Source: Candidatus Cetobacterium colombiensis
GTDB taxonomy: Bacteria > Fusobacteriota > Fusobacteriia > Fusobacteriales > Fusobacteriaceae
Reading direction: 5' to 3'
NCBI RefSeq assembly: GCF_033962415.1
Contig: NZ_JAVIKH010000006.1
Coordinates: 1 to 64,000 of the forward strand
DNA: 64,000 nt
Shown here: positions 52,049 through 59,761 of the stretch, in pieces
Layout: each line of letters opens with the position of its first letter
How positions within the stretch are numbered: position 1 is the stretch's first letter
Program-made: the position numbers and the translations under genes
Notes under the pieces: generated by a model
The model's database searches: none
What the model was told of the DNA's origin: nothing
What the model saw: the letters and a program-made list of their open reading frames with translations, nothing else

Positions 52049-52833
52049 AAATAACCTCCCAATGTTTTTATAATGGATAGTGTTATTCCTGATCCAATGG
52101 CCAAGGCAGTTCCTATCATAAAAGCTTCTACTCCTCTGGCAATTCCAGAAACTAAGTCTCCTGTTATTAAATCTCTAATGGAATTTGTAAAAGCTATTCC
52201 TGGAACTAATAACATCAATGTTGATATTATTGTTACTGAAATTTCTGGTACAACTCCAACTAAGTAGCAAATATAAGCTGAAAATGAACAAACCATTCCA
52301 CCTACCAAATTTAAAAAGAAATTATTTATCATTAATTTTGCTGAAAAATATCCTAGAAAAGATATTGATATCGCTCCTATTATAGAAGCAATACAACTTC
52401 CTCTATCCCCACCAAAATAAAATGCAAAAGCACCTGCTGCTATACAGTTTCCTAGCAATACATAAATAAAACTATATGGTTTTTCATCATCTATCTCTTT
52501 TACCTTATCTAAAAATTCTTTAAATTTATAATATTCTATATCCCTTACTAAAGAACTTAATTTTGAAATTTTTTCTACATTTATACTTCTCATTCTGATT
52601 TTTTCAATATTTGTAAAAAATCTTCTCTCTCTTCCTCTTATAGTTGTTAAGATACTAGATAAAACTGCAAATGAATTGCTTTGTAATCCATAGTGACTGC
52701 ATATTTTATCAACCATATCCTCAGCTCTATAAGTTTCTCCTCCTGATTCTAATATTAATTTTCCCACATAACTTGCAAGGTATAAAATATCATTTTCGTT
52801 TACAAGAGTTAGATCTTCATTAAGATTATCCAT
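52045..52833 (-). CDS. ThrE-type exporter, large subunit (YjjP-like)
   Basis: A 262-residue protein. It has a soluble N-terminal part (YLASYVGKLILESGGETYRAEDMVDKICSHYG, the YjjP signature) followed by five membrane helices including LMLLVPGIAFTNSIRDLITGDLVSGIARGVEAF. Together with the next gene it makes a split ThrE/YjjP-YjjB exporter. It is divergent from aguA and the first gene of a probable thrE-thrE2-clc transcript (12 bp to ClC). Confidence 0.9.
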   Translation of the reverse strand: MDNLNEDLTLVNENDILYLASYVGKLILESGGETYRAEDMVDKICSHYGLQSNSFAVLSSILTTIRGRERRFFTNIEKIRMRSINVEKISKLSSLVRDIEYYKFKEFLDKVKEIDDEKPYSFIYVLLGNCIAAGAFAFYFGGDRGSCIASIIGAISISFLGYFSAKLMINNFFLNLVGGMVCSFSAYICYLVGVVPEISVTIISTLMLLVPGIAFTNSIRDLITGDLVSGIARGVEAFMIGTALAIGSGITLSIIKTLGGYL

Positions 52834-52982
52834 AGCTATTCTCCCTAAATAGTATTTTACTTAAATATTCCTATTTAGAAGTTATTTTCCTTGTAATTTT
52901 GTATCTTAAATTTAATTCAATTTATTTTTTTCACAAAAATAAAAAAGAAATTGAGTGTTTATAGTGAATAATTGAAATGATT

Positions 52983-52991
52983 TGTTATAAT
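52983..52991 (+). promoter_or_regulatory. Extended -10 promoter of the agmatine operon
   Basis: TGT-TATAAT (hexamer 52986-52991) lies 47 bp before the aguA start. No good -35 is visible, consistent with an extended -10 promoter. Confidence 0.5.
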
Positions 52992-53037
52992 TGTTTTTAT
53001 TTTATAATCAAATATAGTTATTAAGGAGGTTAGTATT

Positions 53038-54105
53038 ATGTTTGGAAATTGTGATAAAACACCTAGAGAACTAGGGTATAGAATGCCTGGAGAATGGGAA
53101 AGAAGAAGAAGAACTTTTATGCAATGGCCTGTTAGAGATGGAAAAAACAGTAGAACTCCAGTTTGGCCTGATGGAGTAGAAGCAGCTAGAATAGGATATG
53201 CAAATGTTGCAAAAGCTATTGCTGAATACGAAGAGCTTGTTATGATTGCTCCTCCTGAACTTCTTCATGAAGTTAAAGAGATGTGTGGAGAAAAGGTACA
53301 AGTTATCTGTCTTCCTATTGACGATTCTTGGGTTAGAGACAATGGACCTACTTTTTTATTAAATGATGATCAAGAGCTTGCTGCTGTAAAATGGAGATTT
53401 ACATCTTACGGAGAAAAGTATCAAACTCACTATAACGACGGTAAAGTTCCATATCATCTAGGTATATTTTATGATGTTCCAGTATTTACATCTCCTTTAG
53501 CATTAGAAGGTGGAGCAATTCACTCTGACGGACAGGGAACTATATTGACAACTGAATCAGCTATCTTAACAAAATCTAGAAACTCTAAATTTACTAAAGA
53601 TGAAGTTTCTGAATTATTAAAAGAATACCTAGGTGGAGAACAAGTAATTTGGTTAAAATCTGGTTTATACGGAGATTTAACTGATGGTCATGTTGACAAT
53701 ACTGCTTGTTTTGTTAGACCAGGTGTTATTATAATCCAAGCATGTTACGATAAAAATGATCCTGATTACGAAATTTTCCAAGAAAATATGAAAACATTAA
53801 AAGAATTTACAGATAGATCAAGTGATTTACCATTTGAAATCATCGAAATTGAAAAACCACCTATTAGATATTACAACGGTCAACTATTAACATTAAGTTA
53901 TATAAACTATCTTCCTGTTACTGGAGCTGTAATTGTTCCTGTATTTGGTGGAGATGCTGAAGAAACTGATAAAAAAGCTTTAGAAGCAATTCAAAAAGCT
54001 TACCCTGATAGAAAAGTAGTTCCAGTAGACGGTATGCCAATAATTATCGGTGGTGGATGTGTTCACTGTATTACTCAACAAATGCCTTATGGTAAAAGTT
54101 TTTAA
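53038..54105 (+). CDS. aguA: Agmatine deiminase
   Basis: A 355-residue enzyme of the peptidylarginine-deiminase-like fold. It starts RELGYRMPGEWERRRRTFMQWP, has DDSWVRDNGPTFL near residue 97, LALEGGAIHSDGQGTILTTES near 160 and DGHVDNTACFVRPG near 218, and ends with the catalytic Cys in IIGGGCVHCITQQMP. It converts agmatine to N-carbamoylputrescine and ammonia. aguB follows by 16 bp. Releasing ammonia and making polyamine fits the acid-resistance cluster. Confidence 0.95.
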   Translation: MFGNCDKTPRELGYRMPGEWERRRRTFMQWPVRDGKNSRTPVWPDGVEAARIGYANVAKAIAEYEELVMIAPPELLHEVKEMCGEKVQVICLPIDDSWVRDNGPTFLLNDDQELAAVKWRFTSYGEKYQTHYNDGKVPYHLGIFYDVPVFTSPLALEGGAIHSDGQGTILTTESAILTKSRNSKFTKDEVSELLKEYLGGEQVIWLKSGLYGDLTDGHVDNTACFVRPGVIIIQACYDKNDPDYEIFQENMKTLKEFTDRSSDLPFEIIEIEKPPIRYYNGQLLTLSYINYLPVTGAVIVPVFGGDAEETDKKALEAIQKAYPDRKVVPVDGMPIIIGGGCVHCITQQMPYGKSF

Positions 54106-54121
54106 TTGAGGAGGAAATAAA

Positions 54122-55003
54122 ATGAGAAAAGTTAAAGTTGCAGCAATCCAATTATCTTATGGTTGGGATGTTGAAGAAAACATAAGAAAAGCTGAAAAAG
54201 AGGTTAGAGCAGCAGCAGCAGAAGGAGCTCAAATAATCCTTCTTTCTGAACTATTTGAAAGAGTGTACTTCTGTGCTAAAGAAAAAGCTGAGTATATGCA
54301 ATTTGCAACAGAATTGGAGTTAGATTCAGCTGTTAATCATTTTAAAGGAATTGCTAAAGAATTAAATGTTGTTTTACCAATAAGTTTTTATGAAAGAAAA
54401 CATGGAGCTAGATATAACTCTATCGCTATAATAGACGCTGATGGAGAAGTTTTAGGAATTTATAGAAAAAGTCATATTCCACATGACGTTAGTGGATACC
54501 AAGAAAAATTCTACTTCAATATTGGAGATACTGGATTTAAAGTTTGGAATACTAAATTTGCAAAAATTGGTGTAGCTATTTGTTGGGATCAATGGTTCCC
54601 TGAATCAGCAAGATGTATGGCACTTATGGGAGCAGAAATTCTATTCTATCCTACAGCTATTGGATCTGAACCAAGTGATCCTACTATGGATACAAAAGAT
54701 CACTGGCAAAGAGTTATGCAAGGACATGCTGGAGCTAACTTAACTCCTTTAGTTTGTGCTAACAGAACAGGACAAGAACATGTTGATGAAATAGGTGTTA
54801 AGTTCTATGGATCATCTTTTATAGCTGATCACACTGGAGCTAAAATCTCTGAAATGGACAGAGACTCTGAAGGTTTTGCTATAGCTGAATTAGACTTAAA
54901 TGCCATTGATGACTATAGAGCATTCTGGGGATTATTTAGAGATAGAAGACCTGATTTATATGGAGCAATTATGACTTTAGATGGTGAAACAAAATTTAAA
55001 TAA
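54122..55003 (+). CDS. aguB: N-carbamoylputrescine amidase
   Basis: A 293-residue nitrilase-superfamily amidohydrolase with the Glu-Lys-Cys triad: Glu in LLSELFERVYF near residue 43, Lys in GIYRKSHIPHD near 120, and Cys in IGVAICWDQWFPESAR near 157. It hydrolyses N-carbamoylputrescine to putrescine, CO2 and ammonia, completing the AguA/AguB route. Preceded by GAGGAGG; co-transcribed with aguA. Confidence 0.95.
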   Translation: MRKVKVAAIQLSYGWDVEENIRKAEKEVRAAAAEGAQIILLSELFERVYFCAKEKAEYMQFATELELDSAVNHFKGIAKELNVVLPISFYERKHGARYNSIAIIDADGEVLGIYRKSHIPHDVSGYQEKFYFNIGDTGFKVWNTKFAKIGVAICWDQWFPESARCMALMGAEILFYPTAIGSEPSDPTMDTKDHWQRVMQGHAGANLTPLVCANRTGQEHVDEIGVKFYGSSFIADHTGAKISEMDRDSEGFAIAELDLNAIDDYRAFWGLFRDRRPDLYGAIMTLDGETKFK

Positions 55004-55026
55004 ATCAATTAAATATTAATATAAAA

Positions 55027-55049
55027 AGAGGATGTTTAGAACATCCTCT
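55027..55049. terminator. Bidirectional terminator
   Basis: AGAGGATGTT (55027-55036) pairs with AACATCCTCT (55040-55049) between aguB and the convergent permease gene. Confidence 0.88.
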
Positions 55050-56340
55050 AATTTTTTTCCATTTGTTTTTTAGCATAAAACACATACAAAATTCCACCAA
55101 TAACTAATCCAATTATAACAAATATAAGTTTTTCATATGATGATTGAGCCAACAACCAAATTGAAAGTACTATTGCTACAACTGGTATTATTGGACCTAA
55201 AGGTATTTTGTACAATGCCTTTAATTTTCTTTTTCTAAATACAAGTACAGAACCTGCAGTGGAAATAAATTCAATTAAACGTGCAATAACTGTAAGACTG
55301 GCTAAGAAAATAAAGTTTCCGTAAAGAGCTAATGATATTGTTATTAAAGTTGTAATTAATATAGCAAATCCAGCTGTTCCGAATCTTCCTTTCTTATTAA
55401 ATATTACAGGTACATAGTGACTATCAGCTAAAGCTTGAATAGATCTTGGAGCTATAAAAGATAGTGCAATTGTTATTCCTCCTATAGAAACTAAAGTTGC
55501 TATAGTTATAAAAAGAAATCCTGTGTTACCAAAAATTGCAGCTGTTGCTGTTGCTATAGGAACTGAAGTAGTTCCTAATTTAGGACCTAAAAGACCAATA
55601 CAAACAATCATTATTAACAGGTAAAAAACAGAGCAAAAAACCATAACCCAAATTATAGCCTTTGGAAGATTTTTCGTAGGATTTTCCATGTCCTCTGCTG
55701 CTACTGCCAATAAATCAAATCCAGTAAAAGCATAAAAGATTACCAAAGTGGCAACTCCTAAATTCCCTGTAGCTAATCCTGTTTGTATTTTTGGAACTAA
55801 CGGAAAGAAGTCAGGTCCTTTTATAAAGAAAATTCCAATAAAAATAAATAATATTAAAGGTAGTAATTTACTAACAGTAATAACATTATTTAATATTTTT
55901 GAGAATTTCACTCCTAAATAATTTAATACTCCAAGAAAAGCTCCAATAGCAATAACAAAAATTTTATTATAATAAGGATCTACAGCAAGGGGGTAGATTC
56001 CCCCTAATGCTGTTAAAAATCCTTGTAATTCAGCTGCCCAACTTACAATCCCTATAAACCATGCAAAAATTCCAATTTCAAACCCTACAAAATTTCCATA
56101 CGCTTCTTTTGCATATACAAAAGATGAACCATTTTTATCAAATATACTTGCTGTTTCTGCAAAGCAAAGAGCCAAAAATAAGGCTAAAACTGCATTTATC
56201 AGAATAACTACTATACTTGCTAGTCCCACATCAGCGTAAGCTTTGTTTGGTAATAGAAAAATTCCAGATCCAATTATTGAATTTATTCCTAAAAAGAAAA
56301 TGCTCCAAAATCCAAGTTTATTACCTGATAATTCTGACAT
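55048..56340 (-). CDS. APC-family amino acid or polyamine permease
   Basis: A 430-residue permease with 12 membrane segments. It has the APC signature GINSIIGSGIFLLPNKAYADVG (helix 1 with the unwound G-S-G) and FYAFTGFDLLAVAAEDMENPTKNLPKAI (helix 6). It lies 21 bp downstream of gadB on the same strand, so it is probably co-transcribed with it. It may supply glutamate or export GABA, but agmatine/putrescine exchange for the neighbouring agu operon is equally possible. Specificity is not readable. Confidence 0.82.
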   Translation of the reverse strand: MSELSGNKLGFWSIFFLGINSIIGSGIFLLPNKAYADVGLASIVVILINAVLALFLALCFAETASIFDKNGSSFVYAKEAYGNFVGFEIGIFAWFIGIVSWAAELQGFLTALGGIYPLAVDPYYNKIFVIAIGAFLGVLNYLGVKFSKILNNVITVSKLLPLILFIFIGIFFIKGPDFFPLVPKIQTGLATGNLGVATLVIFYAFTGFDLLAVAAEDMENPTKNLPKAIIWVMVFCSVFYLLIMIVCIGLLGPKLGTTSVPIATATAAIFGNTGFLFITIATLVSIGGITIALSFIAPRSIQALADSHYVPVIFNKKGRFGTAGFAILITTLITISLALYGNFIFLASLTVIARLIEFISTAGSVLVFRKRKLKALYKIPLGPIIPVVAIVLSIWLLAQSSYEKLIFVIIGLVIGGILYVFYAKKQMEKN

Positions 56341-56361
56341 AAAAACACCTCTTTTTATGGA

Positions 56362-57822
56362 TTATTTTTTTAATAATCTTTTTTCATTGTGTGTATATCC
56401 AGCTACGTGATCCTCTGATTTTTTAACTTCTTTTTTTACTGTTATATGCTCATTTAAATATTCAATTGAGTCTTTTATATCTTTAAGAAGTAAAGATATT
56501 TGTTCCATACTTTGGTCAGCTCTTGCTAACACTCTCATTATTGTTACATTTTCTAAATTTTTTGGTAATGGATAAGCTGGTAACTGCCATCCGTAATATC
56601 TTAATCTATCTGATAAATCATACTCTGTCCATGCTCTAGCTGGATCCTCTTTTAACATCCAACAAACAATAGGGATATTCTCTCCATTATTTAAAATTTT
56701 GAATATTCCTAGTTTTTCTAATCCTTTTGCTAAGAATATACCTACATCTCTAGATTTTTCATGAACTGCTTTATATCCTTCTTTTCCCCATCTAACAAAG
56801 TTATAGTATTGAGCCCAAATTTGACTTCCTGGTCTTGAGAAGTTAATTTGGAAAGTAGGTTCAAATGCACCTAAGTATGCTACTTTAAATAGTAACTCCT
56901 CTGGTAAATATTCTTTATCTCTCCACATAACCCATCCAAGTCCTGGATAAACTAAACCAAACTTATGGCCTGATGTACTTATTGAAACAACATTTTTTAA
57001 TCTAAAATCCCAAGGTAATTCTGGATTAACAAATGGTAAGTATAATCCACCTGATGCAGCATCTACGTGAATTGGTACTGAAATTTTTGCTGTTTTATTA
57101 TACTCTTCTAATTCTTTATCTAAAGCAACTATATCATCAAATGTTCCTGTATAAGTTATTCCCATAATCGGTACAATACCTATTGTATATTCGTCACAAG
57201 CTGCAACTGCATCTTTAGGATCAAGATAAAGTTCATCTAAAGATTTCATAGGAACCTCTCTTAACTCTACATCCCAATAAACACAGAATTTTTCCCAAAC
57301 AACTTGGAATCCTGAACTTACAACAAGGTTAGGTTTTTTTGCATTTATATCAATACCTAAAGCTTCAGCTCTTTTTCTCCATCTAAATTTCATTGCCATT
57401 CCACCTAGCATACAAGCTTCTGACGAACCAACTGTAGATGTCCCCATATACTCCTCATCTGTTGGAGCATTCCATAAATTAGCTATGATATTTACACATC
57501 TTTTTTCTACTTCTGTAGTTTGAGGATATTCTGCTTTATCTATAGCATTAGTTGCAACAGCATCCATCATAATTTGAGTTGCTTCTGGTTCCATATAAGT
57601 TTGAACAAATGTTGCTAAGTTATATCTTGGATTTCCATCATGCAACATTTCATCAGCAACTAATCTATAAGCAATATTAGGATTAACTGCTTTTTCATTA
57701 ATTACTTCTCTAGGCAAAACATGTGCAGATTCATAACTCCCATATAAAGGTGTTGTAGAATTATCTGGAGCAAACTCATACTCCTTTTCTCTTTCTTCTG
57801 AACTTTTTCTTCTGTGTAACAT
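56362..57822 (-). CDS. gadB: Glutamate decarboxylase
   Basis: A 486-residue PLP enzyme of the GadA/GadB type. It has the N-terminal PNIAYRLVADEMLHDGNPRYNLATFVQTYMEPEA, MGTSTVGSSEACMLGGMAMKFRWR near residue 130, the HVDAASGGLYLPF loop, and the PLP lysine in SISTSGHKFGLVYPGLGWVMWR near 280. The C-terminus carries a HVAGYTHNEKRLLKK segment; its His-rich-end counterpart closes the E. coli enzyme at neutral pH. It consumes a proton by converting glutamate to GABA. GGAGG precedes ATG; an APC permease follows. Confidence 0.95.
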   Translation of the reverse strand: MLHRRKSSEEREKEYEFAPDNSTTPLYGSYESAHVLPREVINEKAVNPNIAYRLVADEMLHDGNPRYNLATFVQTYMEPEATQIMMDAVATNAIDKAEYPQTTEVEKRCVNIIANLWNAPTDEEYMGTSTVGSSEACMLGGMAMKFRWRKRAEALGIDINAKKPNLVVSSGFQVVWEKFCVYWDVELREVPMKSLDELYLDPKDAVAACDEYTIGIVPIMGITYTGTFDDIVALDKELEEYNKTAKISVPIHVDAASGGLYLPFVNPELPWDFRLKNVVSISTSGHKFGLVYPGLGWVMWRDKEYLPEELLFKVAYLGAFEPTFQINFSRPGSQIWAQYYNFVRWGKEGYKAVHEKSRDVGIFLAKGLEKLGIFKILNNGENIPIVCWMLKEDPARAWTEYDLSDRLRYYGWQLPAYPLPKNLENVTIMRVLARADQSMEQISLLLKDIKDSIEYLNEHITVKKEVKKSEDHVAGYTHNEKRLLKK

Positions 57823-57977
57823 AAAAAACCTCCTCTTTAGTTTGTTTAATTTATGCTATATTATTCTCGTCATTAGCTAAAAATCCTTTCTAAAAAAAAT
57901 TTTTCTTGTTTTTTTCTAAAAAATGAAGTATATAAAGTAGTACTCATCTACAAAAAAATTCTAAAAGGGTGGTGCAT

Positions 57978-58709
57978 ATGTTTAAAAAATTATTACCAAT
58001 ATCTTTAGCTTCTATTTTTATTTGTAGTTCTATTTCTGCATTAGCTAGCGAGACTAAAGTTTATCAAGGTCTTGGTCAAACATCTAATTTTAGAGTAGGT
58101 CCTGGTAAAGATAGTGAAGGAAAACAAGTTTATAGTTTTAACTACGTTGAAGCTGCTGCTATTTTTGATGATCAAGGTAAAATAATAAATGTTATTGTTG
58201 ACGCATTAGAGGTTAGTTCTCCTAATTACGATGGCGAAAGTATGCCTCATTTTTCTGGATGGCCTGAAACTGAGGGAGTTAATCTAACTGATCATACAAC
58301 TAAAAAAGTAGTTGGAAAAACTGAAAATACTGTTGAAAATGTAACTAAAGAAGTAGATAATTGGAAAACAAAAAGAGAACGTGGCACAACTTATGGAATG
58401 AATCCTAAAAACGAATGGGATGAACAAATGGATTATTTCCAAGAAAAGTTTAAAGGAAAAACTGTTGATGAATTAGAATTAATTTTCACAAAACTTTATT
58501 CTGATGTTAATGGAAGGCCATTAAAAGAAAAAAGTAGAAATGAAAAAGACACTGAAAAGTATAGTAAGCTTACTGAAGCTGAAAAAAAGGAAGTCGCTGA
58601 TATAACTGCAGGAGCAACTATGAGTTTAAGAGATGCACATGGAGATATTTTAGGAGCGATTAAAGATGCTTACGAAAATAGAGTAGAGGTGATTATTCCT
58701 AATAAATAG
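57978..58709 (+). CDS. Exported FMN-binding-type protein
   Basis: A 243-residue precursor starting at 57978 (AAAGGGTGG upstream). The signal peptide is FKKLLPISLASIFICSSISALA. A following region (VYQGLGQTSNFRVGPGKDSEGKQVYSFNYVEAAAIFDDQGKIINVIVDALEV) resembles the FMN_bind fold. A segment near residue 215, DITAGATMSLRDAHGDILGAI, resembles the threonine flavinylation motif. If so, FMN would be attached covalently by ApbE and the protein would act in extracytoplasmic electron transfer. There is no apbE nearby. A ribokinase gene follows by 17 bp. Confidence 0.65.
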   Translation: MFKKLLPISLASIFICSSISALASETKVYQGLGQTSNFRVGPGKDSEGKQVYSFNYVEAAAIFDDQGKIINVIVDALEVSSPNYDGESMPHFSGWPETEGVNLTDHTTKKVVGKTENTVENVTKEVDNWKTKRERGTTYGMNPKNEWDEQMDYFQEKFKGKTVDELELIFTKLYSDVNGRPLKEKSRNEKDTEKYSKLTEAEKKEVADITAGATMSLRDAHGDILGAIKDAYENRVEVIIPNK

Positions 58710-58726
58710 TTTAAGGAGATTTTTAA

Positions 58727-59644
58727 ATGAAAAAAATTGTTGTTGTTGGAAGCATTAATATGGATTTAGTTACCATTTGTGAAAGAGCTCCTCGTGGGGG
58801 GGAAACTCTACTAGGTAAAAAATTCATGCAAATTCCTGGAGGAAAAGGAGCAAACCAAGCTGTTGCTATGGGAAAAATGAAAAGCCCTGTTTCTATGCTA
58901 GGAAAAGTTGGTAAAGAAGGGATGGGAGATATCCTTCTAAACTCTATGAAACAAAATGGAGTTGATGTTTCTAACATTGAGTACTGTGATGAAGCTACAG
59001 GAATTGCTAAAATCATTGTTGAAGAAAATGGTCAAAATAGAATTCTTGTTGTTCCAGGTGCTAATTATGAAGTGGATAAATTATATATTGATAAACATTT
59101 AGAAGTTATCAAAAATTCTGATATTGTTGTAACTCAACTTGAAATACCTTTAGAAACTGTGAAATATACACTTCAAAAAGCTAAGGAGTTTGGAAAAATA
59201 ACTGTTTTAAATCCTGCTCCAGCCACTAAATTAGATGAAGATATCATTTCTAACTCTGACTATATCATACCAAATGAAACAGAATTAGAACTTTTATCTG
59301 GAGCTTCAATTACTGATGAAAATAGTGTAATCGAAGCTTCTAAAATTCTTTTAAATAAAGGTGTTAAAGGATTAATTGTTACTTTAGGTAGTAAAGGATG
59401 TATCTTTATTAGTAAAAACGAAGTAAAGTCTTTCTCTGCTTATAAAGTTAAAGCTATTGATACAACTGCTGCAGGAGATAGCTTTATTGGAGGATTTATA
59501 AATGGTCTTGCTTCTGGTCTTAATTTTGATGAAGCAATTGATAGGGGAACTAAGGTAGCTGCAATATCAGTTACTAGAATTGGAGCTCAAACATCAATTC
59601 CAACTTTTGAAGAGGTTTTGAACTTTAAAGAATCTATAATTTAA
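58727..59644 (+). CDS. rbsK: Ribokinase
   Basis: A 305-residue PfkB-family kinase. It has GSINMDLVTICERAPRGGETL at the N-terminus, GGKGANQAVAMGKM near residue 37, and the catalytic loop DTTAAGDSFIGGFINGLA near residue 245 (anion hole and catalytic Asp). The overall pattern is that of RbsK, phosphorylating D-ribose at O5. No ribose transporter or rbsD is adjacent. It follows the FMN-binding-type gene by 17 bp and is closed by a strong palindromic terminator. Confidence 0.88.
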   Translation: MKKIVVVGSINMDLVTICERAPRGGETLLGKKFMQIPGGKGANQAVAMGKMKSPVSMLGKVGKEGMGDILLNSMKQNGVDVSNIEYCDEATGIAKIIVEENGQNRILVVPGANYEVDKLYIDKHLEVIKNSDIVVTQLEIPLETVKYTLQKAKEFGKITVLNPAPATKLDEDIISNSDYIIPNETELELLSGASITDENSVIEASKILLNKGVKGLIVTLGSKGCIFISKNEVKSFSAYKVKAIDTTAAGDSFIGGFINGLASGLNFDEAIDRGTKVAAISVTRIGAQTSIPTFEEVLNFKESII

Positions 59645-59676
59645 GCACTTTTAGAATTAAATTTGAACTTTTTTAC

Positions 59677-59702
59677 AGTAGTGTGATTTTAATCACACTA
59701 CT
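59677..59702 (+). terminator. Perfect 26-bp palindrome: terminator of rbsK, with a CRP-like core
   Basis: AGTAGTGTGATT (59677-59688) pairs with AATCACACTACT (59691-59702) and is followed by ATTTTTT, a good intrinsic terminator. Its centre, TGTGATTTTAATCACA, also equals the CRP half-site pair TGTGA-N6-TCACA and lies about 60 bp before the nitrate reductase start. A double role is possible but not shown. Confidence 0.75.
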
Positions 59703-59761
59703 ATTTTTTATTAAAATGTATTATATTGTGTATAAATACTTGTATACCAAGGAGGAAATTT

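Noticed and set aside
59677-59702. Palindrome called only as a CRP operator
   Set aside because: The extended perfect stem plus T tract directly after rbsK is sufficient to explain it as a terminator; the CRP-like core is kept only as a possibility.
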